Shown: piece after piece, positions 45,706-58,533 of the stretch | How the letters are laid out: each line of letters starts with the position of its first letter | How positions within the stretch are numbered: the first letter of the stretch is position 1 | Source: Cryptomeria japonica | Taxonomy: Eukaryota; Streptophyta; Pinopsida; Cupressales; Cupressaceae | DNA length: 64,000 nucleotides | Direction of reading: 5' to 3' | NCBI RefSeq assembly: GCF_030272615.1 | Contig: NC_081412.1 | Span: 698,720,656-698,784,655, forward strand | Made by a program: the position numbers and the translations under genes | The notes under the pieces: model-generated | The model's input: the letters and a program-made list of their open reading frames with translations, nothing else | Database searches by the model: none | What the model was told of the DNA's origin: nothing

Positions 45706-47514
45706 GGGGTAATTCATTACTCCCTTCTATTGTAACAGATTATGATAACATGCATACCTGGTTATTTGAGTGACCTGGTATATTTTCATCATCTATAGGC
45801 AATTTGTGATACCCTATCATATCAATTGTTCATGGGCTAGAATCATTATTAGATAGGAATTCATAGTCGTGAGAATCTATCTCATTGTCTATGTATGTTT
45901 CAGCTTCTGAGGTTGTATCACTTATCTCCTCTTGTTCTTGCATCTGATTTTGTTGTAGATTGGCGGGCCTCCTCTGTATGGGGGTCACCCTTCTAAAACC
46001 TGGTATAAGTCATTGTAGTCTTTCTTCATATGATACATTGGGTGGAGCTTGAGTTGTTTCCCTTAGCAAAAGTATTAAAAATAACCAAGGATTAGGCTCA
46101 TTTACTGGTGTTAAGCCTGTGTCTGTTACCATATTTTCTTGTGCAGATGTTTTAGATACTGTATTGTTGGGTGAATCAGTGCTAGGTTCTTGTAGAAGTT
46201 GTCTCATATCTTCATTGTCTTATTTCGTACTAGGCAACGTTGGTACTTTCTTGCTTGTCTGAGATGAAGAGGGAAACACTCGTGTTGACAACTGACTTTG
46301 AGATATGTGCTCTGATGGTAGCCTTAGTCTGTTCACTATATCTAAAGTGTGTTGTCTTGCTTCTACTATATTTGGTACATGTTTATATCCTAATCCTTGA
46401 TACTTTGGATTGTCATTTGGTACGACGAGTTCTAATCTTCCTTGCTTTTGTAATCCCAATTTTGTGGTACCATCATACCCATGTTTTTGTAGCATCTTGA
46501 ATCCGTTGCCATATGGATCTAAAGGTAGCCTAGGTATTGTCATGTCATCTTCATTCAGAGATTCTTCTTGTAAATATCCCCACCTAATGAAAGAGCATGA
46601 ATCTGAGTATCTGACTATTCCTTTTCCTTTGTATTATTTCATTACTATGTTTTGTGGTTTCCTAAAAGACCTAGGAGAAAAAGATAATTGTTTTCCATTT
46701 GAGGTACTTGAAATAGAGTATTCCCCACAACCAATATCTTTTATCTGTAAAGAAGAAGTTGTTGACACATTCTTTTGTATTTCTATGATTGTTAATGACT
46801 CCATTTCTGTAGTGAGGGGTGTTGCTTGATTAATGGGTACCTAGTTATCTACACTTGCCTTTAAGTGATTATAGTGTTAGAATGGAGTTGGATCACCCTT
46901 TATGGTGATTTCAATGTCATTATAAATGAATTTAACACATTGATGAAATATTGATGGTACAACTTGCATGGTGTGAATCCATGGGCAGCCCAATAACATG
47001 TTGTACCCTAGCTCTCTGTCCAACACTTGGAAAGTAACCTCTGTCATTATAGGTCCTACTTGCACTGGTAGCGTAACTATACCTTTTGAGGGATGCTCTT
47101 CATCATCATATGCTTTAACGTTTATTCTTTTTCAAGGATCAATATTAAGCTCAAAATATCTCAATTCCTTAACCAACTTTATTGTAAAAATGTTGAGACC
47201 AAATCCTCCATCTATAAGTACTCTTTTGATTCTTCTCTTATGTATGTAAGCTTCTAGATGTAGCGGGTCATTATGGAGAATTCTATCACTAGGAATATCT
47301 TGATCTGTGAACACAATGCGAGTACCCTATGCCAAATTCTCCACAATGGATTGCAAGTTATTTTCATCTATATTTGTGTCCACTATTGAATCTTGAAGTG
47401 CTTTGTCCAGGATAGCTTTATGAGTTGGTGATATACGTAATAGCTCAAAGAGTGATATATGTGTCAGGGGTTTCTTGAGTTTCTCAACAACATTATAGGT
47501 CCCTACTGTGGGTG
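45706..47514 (-). pseudogene. G2 protease and G-patch-like region
   Basis: From the 5' side: a helical segment ending at the C5 insertion (47327-47514), then VLIDGGFGLNIFTIKLVKEL (47170-47230), the aspartic protease active site in the DGG form, and LGYNMLLGCPWIHTMQVVPS as its second half (46940-47010). After a variable linker, GFKMLQKHGYDGTTKLGLQK (about 46455-46510) fits the Gly-rich G-patch pattern, which binds nucleic acid or helicases in other proteins. Stops split the region. Its placement between protease and reverse transcriptase is shared by some plant gypsy elements, as far as I recall. Confidence 0.75.
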
Positions 47515-49062
47515 TGATAGTTCTGATACTTAATATAAGTACAGATCCAATGGCCAACAAGATGAGAGGGGGGGGGGTGAATCATACAAACTTAATCATC
47601 CATAAAAACATCAGATTCAACCTCGATAACATATATTTTAGTAATATAACCAAAACTGTTAAACATGCAAACTCAAAAGCATATAAACATCATAAACCTC
47701 ATAACACCAGATTTAACGTGGAAACCCAAATAGGGAAAAATCACTGTGGGATTTCGGACCCACTAAGAAATATACTCTTCTAGAGTATGCTTGGTTAACA
47801 ACAAATCCTGTTAAAGATTATAAACACATTTCTAGATGTGACCCGGTTAAGGGATTTCCCTCAGATTTGTTAGGATCTTCACCTTGTTAGAAGTGACCTT
47901 GTTAAAGGATTTCAAACACTCAATCAGAATGTCACCTTGCTAGAGGGTTTTACAAATAAGACTGTTAAGTCCACTCGGTTAAGAGATTTTCTATCACTTT
48001 CACAAAATAATAGTAATAAAATCTATCTGCAACTTCACATCTAAAATACTAAAGAAGATTCCTATTTGTTCAATACAATCTAGACATAGAACTAATCTTG
48101 TCTATCTGTCGGGCTTCTATACTCTGTTATTCTAACAGGTCTTCAAGCTTCTGTGCTCGGTAATCACTATGTAGCATCCTTGTGCATACACTTGCCCGCA
48201 TACATTGTTTATCAATAGTTTCCTATTTATAAACAATTAGGTAACTGCTTAATCTCCTTGATCACATTTCCCATGATCAATCAAAGCTATCAAATCTTCA
48301 ATCTTGTCTAGGTTCAAGGCATCTTTCAATCTGAAAATGTTTTACCCCGCCTAGGAACTTGCATATTAGTCTTGGAACTTGTGCCAGGGTATTGTGGTTC
48401 AATCTGAGCTGTAGATCTTCATGCCAACTTTCCTTTGCCTTACATTCGTTAACAAACTTCATTCATGGCTCACCAATCATTTAATCAGTTCCAGCACATC
48501 AGCTTCCTTCATTAAATAATGCATGTAAACATTTAATGCATTCTGTTATAGCTCGGTTACAACTTGGTAACAACTCGGTGAATACTAAACTTCACTTGGT
48601 AGACATTCCACCTTCATTAACCGATAGCGATAACCTTAGGGTTTACCGACTAGGTTCCTTATGGTTTACCAACTATGTTCTTTCCTTGATAACATAGTAT
48701 AGTATTAACCTTTACAATTTACAACATATGTATGATGTTAAAACAATCTAAAACATCATGATCTCATCATTGTCTGACTCGGTACTAGTTGCCCATTGAA
48801 TACCTTATTCATCCCCTTATTCATCATATTCTTTCCTGTGTCTTTTACCGACATCTTTATAATCTTCAAATCATACTTCTCAAGATATGGCAACATCATA
48901 CTGAATTAGAAAATCAATTTCTTGACATTAATGACAAAATAATAATATCAAGACAGTAAACATCCTTAATCAGTTATATCCATAATCATCAACAACCTTC
49001 TCAATATCCTTATGAAATGCCAACAATCTTTCATTGTCTGTTATAATTCTATATTACCAACA
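47515..49062 (-). repeat. C5 3' LTR
   Basis: On the reverse strand TGTTGGTAATATAG (49062) to GAACTATCA (47515). The purine tract CCAAAGGGGGAGAT precedes it. Confidence 0.94.
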
Positions 49063-49476
49063 ATCTCCCCCTTTGGCATTGATGGCAAAACCAATTGATT
49101 TGACCTTAAAAGATTCAGATTGTTGTGATTCTGAAATGCTGAAATGCTCTCCCCCATACATTAGACTTCTCCCGTTTCTTCAGTTTTCTTTCCAATCTGT
49201 AGTCTTCTCATTAGTCTTCTCCCCTGATATTAGTCTTGTCCCCCTTTGACAACAATGCCAAGAAGTAAAGAACTAAAACATAATTACTTTTTGTATGAAG
49301 TGATTTCCTGCTGTTGTGTATCAACTCAGTCTCGGTCAGAGCATTTTGTCTTCAATTCCTATTCCCTGTAATATTTCCTATACACCTTTAGAAAACATCC
49401 TAAAGTGTATAAATCAACATCAACTCCCAAAAGATATTCGATAGAGTCATCAGATTGATGCTTTCACCGAACTCGG
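49063..49476 (-). other. C5 3' untranslated region
   Basis: Non-coding, with polypurine tracts next to the LTR and near 49238 on the reverse strand. Confidence 0.7.
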
Positions 49477-51122
49477 TTAGTGAGTAGAAGATAGGGATAG
49501 GACCCCTAACTTACTTCTGAAATATTCAAAAGTGTCCCTTGGTAGTGGCTTGGTGAAGATATCTGCTATTTGTTCCTTTGTGCTAACATACTCCAACACC
49601 ACTTTATTCTCTTGAGCTTCTTCTCTAAGATAATGATATTTGATAGAGATGTGCTTTATCTTAGAGTGCATAACAGAATTCTTTGAAATATTAATGGCAC
49701 TAGTATTATCACAGAATATAGTTACTAGCTCGGTAACTTTCTCATTTATACCTTCCAACAATTGTTTGATCCATGCAATGTTGGTACAATTCAATGTTGC
49801 AGCAACGTATTCAGCTTCTGTTGTTGACTGTGAAACATATCCTTGTTTCTTGCTAAGCCAACTCACTAGGCTTTCTCCTAAAAAGAAAGCTCCTCCACTT
49901 GTGCTTTTTCTGTCATCAATGTTGCCTGCCCAATCAACATTAGTATAAACTTTTAAATCAAAATCATTTCCTTTCTGATATACTAAGCCATAATCCTCAG
50001 TGCCTTTCAAGTATCTAAAGATTCTTTTGATTGCTATCATGTGTGTTTCCTTAGGATCTGCAGAGAATCTTGCAACTATACCTACTGCATGTGCTATATC
50101 TGGTCTACTGTGAACAACATATTGTAGCTTTCCAATCATGGATCGGTAAAGTGTCTCATCAACATATGCACATTCATCATTCTTTGATAATTTATAGTTG
50201 GTAGTCATAGGAGTACTTACTGGTTTTGAATCCTCCATTCCAAATTTCTTCAAGATTTCCTTTATGTACTTGGATTGAGTAATGAAAATCTCATTTTTCA
50301 TTTGCAGTATCTTTAAACCTATAAAATACTTTATCTCACCGATTAATGACATCTCAAATTATTTTCTCATTTCATTTCCAAAGTTTTTGCATAAAGAGTC
50401 ATTTCCACAAAATATAATATCATCAACAAATATGGCTGAGATCAGTATTCCATTTTCATCATTCTTCATGTACATGTTGTTGTTCTCACTTGTCCTTATA
50501 AAACCAATCTTAATCAAATAAGAGTGCAATCTTTCATACCATGCTCTAGGTGCTTGTTTCAAACCATATAAAGCTTTGTTCAATTTACATACCTGATCTT
50601 TATTATTGTCTTCAACAAATCCTTCAGGTTGTTCAATAAGAACTTCTTCTTCTAATATTCCATTCAGAAATGCAGATTAGACATCCATTTGATATACCTT
50701 AAAAATTTTGAAAGCAACATAGGCCAACAATGTTCTTACTCCCTCAAGTCTAGCAACAGGTGCAAAAGTTTCACCATAATCAATTCCTTCTTCTTGAGCA
50801 TAACCTTTGCAAACTAGTCTTGCTTTGTTTCGAATGACCTCTCCTTTTTCATTTAGCTTGTTTCTGAAAATCCACTTTGTATCGATTACATTTTTGTCCT
50901 TAGGTCTTGGGATTAGTGTCCATGTGTCATTCTTCTTGATTTGATCAATCTCTTCTATCATAGCATTTATCCAATCTTCACTGTTAAATGCCTCTTTCAC
51001 TATTCTTGGTTCAAATTAAGATATCAAACATGTGTTCTATCTCAGTTTGTTCCTTGTCATCACTGGATCATCCTTATCTCCTATAATCTGACTTGGTGCA
51101 TGATATCTTCTGACATACTTGG
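49477..51122 (-). pseudogene. C5 reverse transcriptase and RNase H
   Basis: [20 protein letters not shown] opens the domain, followed by [20 protein letters not shown] and VYQMDV; a TAA at about 50678 falls in the next conserved block. [20 protein letters not shown] and IFVDDIIFCGND (about 50412-50447) carry the catalytic pair. A final 291-codon frame (49477-50352) has VDWAGNIDDRKSTSGGAFFL, IFCDNTSAINISKNSVMHSK and [15 protein letters not shown]. Only three or four breaks occur, the least damage of the copias here. Confidence 0.93.
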
Positions 51123-52150
51123 CTAATACAGGCTCGGTAGGCTCTGTATGATCTTCTTCATCACTTGGTAACTGGATATTCTCTTCATTTTCTTCAATAG
51201 TCTTCTCGGTTGAACATAGACAAATTCATCATAGTCTTTTGGTTCCTTGGAATTTCCTTCATCATTTCTTTCTGCAAATTCATCAATTTTCACATTTGCA
51301 CTTTCTACTATTTTGTTAGATGATTTGATCAAACATTTAAATGCTTTGCTTCTAGAAGAATAACATAGAAATGTTCCTTCTTCACTTTTCTATTCAAACT
51401 TGCCATTTCTATCATCTTTGTGAACATAGCATCTACTTCCAAAGATTTTAAAATAAATAACATTAGGTTTCTTATCATACCAGATTTCATATGGTGTCTT
51501 CAAAGTACCTTTCTTCAATTGTACTTGGTTCAAGGTGTAAACTGCTGTGCTTATTGCTTCTCTCCGAAATGTTTGTGGCACCTTCTTTTCAATCATCAGT
51601 GTTCTAGCACAATCCATAATAGATCTGTTTCTTCTCTTAGCTATTCCATTCTGCTGTGGAGTTCTTAGTGCAGAGACTTGCCTTTTAATACCATGATCAT
51701 TGCAAAATAAATTGAACTCATCAGATGTGAACTCTCCTCCTCTATCTTATCTAAGACATTTCAGTTGTCTTCCTATTTCATTTTCAACTCTTGCCTTGTA
51801 CCATTTAAACATTTGAAAAGCTTCTGGTTTTTCTTTTAGAAACATTATTGACATCATTCTTGAATAGTCATCCACAAATAATATGAAATATTTATCACCA
51901 TAATAACTTTGAACTTTCATAGGACCACAAAGATCAGTGTGCACTAGATCTAAAATTCCCTTAGAAGTGTAAGACTTACTTGTAAAGCTTGATCTTATCA
52001 TCTTACCCATCTGGCATCCTTGGCACATAGCATTCTCAAGTTTTTCAAGACTCGGTAGACCTCTTACTCGGTGCTTCTTGCTTATTTTGATCAGATTATC
52101 AAAATTTACATGCCATAACCAGGTATCATCAATCTTTGCATACAAAAACT
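51123..52150 (-). pseudogene. C5 integrase
   Basis: WLWHVNFDNLIKISKK and CQGCQMGKM form the zinc-binding part. HTDLCGPMKVQSYYGDKYF, DRGGEFTSDEF and PQQNGIAKRRNR hold the D,D,E core; a stop at about 51748 precedes DRGGEF. TPYEIWYDKKPNVIYFKIFG is the C-terminal motif. The frame breaks near 51390 and 51330. Confidence 0.92.
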
Positions 52151-53640
52151 TGTTCTGAGTTGAGTCAAGGTGAAATGTGTTACCTTTTTTTTGTGTCCCG
52201 GTAGCAGCTAACTTTCCATTCTTGTCATGAACTTTGACAATTCCCTTCTGAAATTCTATTCAATAACCTGTGTTGTTTAGCTATGCTACACTCAACAAAT
52301 TGTATTTCAAACCTTCAACCCAATAAACATCATTGCATCTTGCATTGTCAAGAAGTGTTATAGATCATTTACCTTTCACCAGACATGGTGCATCATTACC
52401 AAATCTGACATAGCCTCCATCATAATCTTCTAATATAACAAACTTGTGTTTATCTCCTGTCATATGATTTGAGCATCCACTATCTATAATCCAAGAATCA
52501 TTAGTGTTTATGTGAGATATTAGGGCTTTTTCTTCATACCTTTCTTCATCTGATCTATCTTTGATAGCCACATAAACTACTTCCTCTGTATCAGTCTCAT
52601 CTAATTTATCATCATTAGATTCCTCATCAGCTATTAGGCATGTCTTTCTATCTCTTCTTCTAAAGTCTCGGTGTCCTCTATAATGATTATCTTTTTGTCT
52701 ATCATCTCGGTAATCTCTCTTTTCAGTAAAATCTTTGTCAGGACAGTTAGAAGCCATATGTCCTGTCTTATCACAATTAAAACATTTCAAAGGTAGTTTT
52801 CCTTTATACTTACCTTTGCCTCTCAGTAACCTTTTGGCTAATAGTGCTTCAAACTCTTCTTGCTTTATGATTTCCTCATACAGTTTGTGTACTGCGTCCA
52901 TGTTCTTATGAAATATTTCACTTGCTCCACTATGATCTCCTTCAGAGTACTTATACTTTCTTTCATTGAAATCATTAGATTCATCAAGATGAAAAGAACT
53001 AAATGTAGATTCAACTTAATTTACCGAAGATCCACTGTTATCAAAGTTACTTAACTCAAATGCATGTAGCTTACCAATAGTAGCATCTAAAGAAACTGGC
53101 ATATTAGGTACAAACCTCACTTCATTGATTGCAGAGACTCGAATTGCATAAGCTGGTAGAAGGGTTCTCAACAACTTACTTGTTATGTCCTTTTCTTCAA
53201 CAGTTCGACCTGCTCCTTTGATTTGATTGACAATCTCCTTTAGTCTTGTACTGTACTGAGTTATGTTCTCACCTTCATTCATCCTCATAGATTCAAGTTG
53301 TCCTCTTAGACTATCTACTTTTTCTCTTTGAACATGTTCATCTCCTCCATATACTGATATGAGCTTCTCCCACATAGCCTTTGCATCATTGCAGCCTTCT
53401 AGATCATTAAACTCTAAATCGGTCAATGCAGATGTTATTTAATTCATTGATTGAATATGTTCTTGCTTTGCCTTTATCTCTTCCATAGTCAATGGATAGG
53501 TGCTTGGTGTAACAAAATCATTCCCCAGATAGTATACAACATATTCTCCACCTCCTGATAGATGTAGCTTCATCTTTTTCTGCCATGTAGAGAAACTTGA
53601 CTTGTTCAGCTTTAGTGCATCCCTCTTATACATCTTTGGA
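52151..53640 (-). pseudogene. C5 gag and protease
   Basis: The start MYKRDALKLNKSSFSTWQKK at 53633 follows the primer site by 50 bp. The capsid (LEFNDLEGCNDAKAMWEKLI onward) is split by TAA codons near 53437 and 53016, both at plausible Gln positions. The knuckle CFNCDKTGHMASNC (about 52750-52795) is complete, unlike those of C1 and C4. Protease WIIDSGCSNHMTGD lies at about 52460-52500. Confidence 0.92.
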
Positions 53641-53697
53641 TCTTTAACTCAAGTGCCTTTAAACTTTCCTTCTGGAGTTCAAAGCTCTGATACCAAT

Positions 53698-55244
53698 TGA
53701 TAGTTCTGATACTTAATATAAGTACAGATCCAATAGCCAACAAGATGAGAGGGGGGGGGTGAATCATACAAACTTAATCATCCATAAAAACATTAGATTC
53801 AACCTCGATAACATATATTTCAGTAATATAACCAAAACTGTTAAACATGCAAACTCAAAAGCATATAAACATCATAAACCTCATAACACTAGATTTAACG
53901 TGGAAACCCAAATAGGGAAAAACCACTATGGGATTTCGGACCCACTAAGAAATATACTCTTCTAGAGTATGCTCGGTTAAAAGAAAATCCTGTTAAAGAT
54001 TACAAACACATTGCTAGATGTGACCCAGTTAATGGATTTCCCACATATCTGTTAGGATCTTCACCTTGTTAGAAGTGACCTTGTTAAAGGATTTCAAACA
54101 CTCAATCAGAATGTCACCTTGCTAGAGGGTTTTACAAATAAGACTGTTAAGTCCACTCGGTTAAGAGATTTTCTGTCACTTTCACAAAATAATAGTAATA
54201 AAATCTATCTGCAACTTCACATCTAAAATGCTAAAGCAGATTCCTATTTGTTCAATACAATCTAGACATAGAACTAATCTTGTCTATCTGTTGGGCTTCT
54301 ATACTCTGTTATTCTAACAGGCCTTCAAGCTTCTGTGCTCAGTAATCACTATGTAGCATCCCTATGCATACACTTGCCCGCATACATTGTTTATCAATAG
54401 TTTCCTATTTATAAACAATTAGGTAACCGCTTAATCTCTTTGATCACATTTCCCATGATCAATCAAAGCCATCAGATCTTCAATCTTGTCCAGGTTCAAT
54501 GCATCTTTTGATCTGAAAATGTTTTACCTTGCCTAGGAACTTGCATATTAGTCTTGGAACTTGTGCCAAGGTATTGCGAATCAATCTGAGCTGTAGATCT
54601 TCATGCCGACTTTCCTTTGCCTTAGATTCATTAACAAACTTCATTCACGGCTCACCAATCATTTAATCAGTTCCATCTCATCAGCTTCCTTCATTAAATA
54701 ACACATGTAAACATTTAATGCATTCTGTTATAGCTCGATTACAACTTGGTAACAACTCGGTGAATACTAAACTTCACTCGGTAGACATTCCGCCTTCATT
54801 AACCGATAGTGATAACCTTAGGGTTTATCGACTAGGTTCCTTAGGGTTTACCGACTAGGTTCTTTTCTTGATAACATAGTATAGTATTAACCTTTACAAT
54901 TTACAACATATGTATGATGTTAAAACAATCTAAAACATCATGATCTCATCATTGTCTGACTCAGTACTAGTTGCCCATTGAATACCTTATTCATCCCCTT
55001 ATTCATCATATTCTTTCCTGTGTCTTTTACCGACATCTTTATAATCTTCAAATCATACTTCTCAAGATATGGAAACGTCATACTGAATTAGAAAATCAAT
55101 TTCTTGACATCAATGACAAAATAATAATATCAAGACAGTAAACATCCTTAATCAGTTATATCCATAATCATCAACAACCTTCTCAATATCCTTATGAAAT
55201 GCCAACAATCTTTTATTGTCTGTTATAATGCTATATTTCCAACA
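53698..55244 (-). repeat. C5 5' LTR
   Basis: Same ends as the 3' copy. It differs mainly at scattered single bases and by one G in the homopolymer near 53750. Confidence 0.94.
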
Positions 55245-55245
55245 C

Positions 55246-57667
55246 GGGTGGTGGGTTTGATGGTATTCCTTGTAAAGTTACTTTAGATCTGCGAGTAACT
55301 ACTACACAGTCTCCATCTCTGGGAGTTATCATGATTGTAGACACCATATCATCACTTGTGAAGGAATTGTTTGTAACATATGTTGTGTTATCAAGATTTA
55401 TTTTGTATCCCTCCCTATAGTCATCATGTGCAAGTCTGACATCCATGATATGTTCTATAAGTTCATCTTCAAACCATCCCGAATGAAATGGTTCTTATGC
55501 CCCCAGTCCATAAGACAAATATTCTTGTCTTCATCAAATTTTGGTGCTTCTGATAGCATGCAAATTTGGTTATCATTATTGTAAGTCTCTTGATATTTCT
55601 CGTCATTGTCAAGTGCTTCTTGTGAATCATCCTTTACTACGTCTCCTCAGCTAATGCCATGAATAGTGTAGTTGTATGAGACTCTTGTGTAGTTAGTTGT
55701 ATTGTCTTGTGTTCCCAATGTAGATGCTTTCCCTTTGTCATGTTTGACAAATGGATCCTTAAAGATGGTATGATTCATGTTTGTTGAAGTTTTGTTGGTG
55801 TCAATCGTGATGCCACCTTGATCGATCATGTCTTGGATTAAGTTTTTCAATTTATAGTAACTCGCAATTTTGTGACCTTTAGTACGATGATAGTCACAAA
55901 AATGACTATCATTCCACCATGTAGGTTTGAAAGGACCTGGTTCATATACTCTTACCTCTGGCAAAGTTATCATGTTTGTCTGTATCAACTTTTTTAACGT
56001 TGATTCAATAGGTTCCCCTAGAGGTGTGTAAATCCTTTTTGGAGAATTTACCCTTGGAAATTTTGTGTTCATAGTTTGCATAGCGTTTACATTTGTCGAT
56101 ACAGTGTTATTCTCTATGTGCAGACTAAATGATTAACTTGGACCTTATAAAGACAAAATCGGTTGAGTTTTGTTCATTGTACGAGTGTCTACAACAACAT
56201 CATTGGTCACATTTTTGTTTTTCAACCAAAATTTTGATTTATCATTGTTGTTGTTATTGCCATATTCTATGAGACCTTGTTCTACTAGTCCTTTCTCACA
56301 CTTTAAGGATTTTTTAGTGATTTGTTTAAATGTGGTCAAAGATTGCATTTGTATCGGGTACTTGATATTAGGGAATAAGTTTTCTGTGAACATGTCAACT
56401 TGCTCTATTTCTAGAATAATAGTCTTGCAACTCCTATAGAGAGCTATCCGTCATTGTATGAAGGACGTGAATGTTTCATTCTCATATTGTTTTGCGGCAC
56501 ATAAGTCCATCAAAGTGACTGGGGTTTCAATTTTATGTGAGAAGTTAGTAATGAAGTGTTCAGCTAATTCACCCCATGATGTGATAGTTGGTGGTAACTG
56601 TGAAAACCACTCCAAGGCTGAGCCTCCTAGAGTTTTAGGAAATAGTCTCATTAGGTAAGTGTCTTCAGTTGCAACCTCTATACATGTTGTAAAAACCTCT
56701 CTGATGTGATCTCTAGGATCACCTTTCCCTCAATATCTATCAAATTTTGTTGTTTCAAAATATGGTGGGAAAGGAGGCATGTATAATGTATGATCAAAAG
56801 GATAAGGACACAAGTCCTGCATTGTGTAGCTCTTTTTATCATTACCAGTTTGCATAGTTGTCATCTATTGTTGTAGATTTTGTACTTGTTGGGACAAAAT
56901 ATCCATTTGAGTCAGAGGTACACTTTGCGCATGTATATTTCCCACAAAAGGATTCATGGTAGTATAACTAGGAGGTTGTTGAAAGGTACCATAATTATAA
57001 TTCCACATGTTATGAGTTCCACTAGGTACTGTGAAATAAGCGATATGTGAACCCACATTTGACTGAGTTATACTCGTTGTATTAGCAGAACCTAGGTTTG
57101 TATTCTGATGATTGTATGTAGATCCTATGGAATAGGAAATCGAAGGTTGAGTTGCACTTGTTGTATGAGGAACTTGAGTTTGAATAGGCGCTGAGACACT
57201 TGATATTATCGGTATAGCCTATGTTGGTGCGTTAATGTTTATTGTTGAGGATGATGCAATCGATTGAAAATTTGTGTTTGAAATGATATTTGTTTGTATA
57301 GATGATGTTGGTGCATTCTGAGGAAAACTTGAGGTCATTGCTCAAGCGTTTGTGTCATATGTGGTATTTGACTGCTATTTTGACATAGAGTTTTTCCTAG
57401 TGGTAATATTGTTCTGATATCAAAATCTTCAGGTAATTTGGCCCCATTTTGTAATAATAACGAGAGATACTTGTCCCTATCATTATGTATAAGAGAATCT
57501 AATATCATAAGGACATGTGGGTCCTGTTGAGCTTATTCAATCTCTTCACCTGTTAAATTTTATTGTAGTTCATGTCTTGTGGGCATTGCTTGAGAATTTG
57601 ACTGTTGACTAGTTGATATGTCCATGTTCCAAGTTGGATTTACTAACAGGTCATTGTTTGGGTCCAT
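55246..57667 (-). pseudogene. G2 gag
   Basis: ATG at 57667 (MDPNNDLLVNPTWNMD). A Gln/Asn/Thr-rich, frame-shifting N-terminal region follows (56865-57660). The Retrotrans_gag core has LGGSALEWFSQLPPTITSWG and NFSHKIETPVTLMDLCAAKQ (56451-56651). WWNDSHFCDYHRTKGHKIAS (about 55890-55930) is the zinc-knuckle-like part typical of Tat gag. The frame reaches the C5 insertion point at 55246 and continues in phase at 47514. Confidence 0.85.
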
Positions 57668-58533
57668 TTTACTTTTTTCCTTTTGTGACCTTGTGACAGG
57701 CATTTAAGACTTCTATATGAGGATGGTTTAGACCCTAATGCAAGATGATAATAATGCAAGACTCTAGACCTAAATATGGAATATGTAACACTAGACCAGA
57801 CTCTTTATTGAGGATTTTGACGTGAGACTTGTTGAGTATTTCAATATTTTTGGAATGCAAGTTTTTCAAGCTCTTCTCTTAGAAGTTCTGCAACAATTTC
57901 TCTACCAATTCTATGGGCAATTTTATAATCTATATTTAGCTCATACTCGACTCCTATATAATGAGGTGTGTTTCTCTTTAATTGTCAGGCCAAGTTACTC
58001 AAACCGTCAATGATTTCTTGTTGACCGTCATTTGGCACTAGATTAGGTTGCTCGAAGGGGAGGAAATCATCACCTGGGAGACCCATTAGGATGATAATGC
58101 AAATGATGATGGACTAAGATAGATGTATATGAGGTCTAGACAAGGACTTAAATCTAAGGACATATATCAGGATAATAATGAGGATGTAAATAAGGACTAT
58201 GCAACTTCTAAGGACAATAAGAAGGACGTAAATAAAGACTATGAAACTTTTAAGGAAGATAATAAGGACGTAAATGAAGACTATGCGAGGACTAAGGATG
58301 ATAATAATGATGTAAATAAAGACTATGCAAGGACTATGGATGATAATAAGGACGTAAATGAGGACTATGTAAGGATTAAGGACGAGAATAAGGATGTAAA
58401 TGAAGACTATGCAAGGACTATGCAAGTTCTAACGACGTAAATGAAGACTATAAGGACTATGCAAGGACTGCCTATGGTCACAAGTATATAAAATTTTAAA
58501 TTTTTAGGACTGTCTGACATTTCAAGATGCTTT
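57668..58533 (-). other. G2 leader with a 42-bp minisatellite; cut by X
   Basis: No gene. The primer binding site and 5' LTR were not found here and probably lie beyond X, to the right of the window. Confidence 0.5.
58171..58422. repeat. 42-bp minisatellite, six copies
   Basis: Units share GATAATAA.GACGTAAATGA and GACTATGCAA. The period is 42, a multiple of three, so a repetitive ORF is open on both strands by construction. Confidence 0.92.

Larger units (their letters stand above)
47515..55244 (-). mobile_element. C5: Ty1/copia (Sirevirus-like) element inserted in the G2 coding frame
   Basis: The element is 7730 bp with LTRs at 47515-49062 (1548 bp) and 53698-55244 (1547 bp), nearly identical by eye, so it is young relative to G2. 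The target duplication is GGGTG (47510-47514 and 55246-55250) with one extra C at 55245. The G2 coding frame is in phase on both sides. Reverse-strand primer site TTGGTATCAGAGC lies at 53683-53696. The family is the same as solo LTR S1. Confidence 0.96.
36957..58533 (-). mobile_element. G2: Ty3/gypsy retrotransposon, probably Tat lineage, with an antisense PMD gene; interrupted by C5
   Basis: Reverse-strand order is gag (57667 onward), protease, G-patch-like domain, reverse transcriptase, RNase H and integrase C-terminal part. A 5-kb non-coding stretch with tandem repeats and an antisense gene follows, then a polypurine tract and the 3' LTR (36957-38192). Reverse transcriptase before integrase marks Ty3/gypsy. 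A long 3' region with repeats and extra ORFs is known for Tat/Retand-type elements. C5 lies at 47515-55244 inside the coding part. The 5' LTR is not seen; X cuts in at 58534. Confidence 0.82.

Noticed and set aside
58123-58440. ORF with a 14-residue repeat (DNKDVNEDYARTKD-like) and its antisense partner
   Set aside because: A 42-bp minisatellite is open in any stop-free frame because 42 is a multiple of three. It lies in a non-coding gypsy leader.
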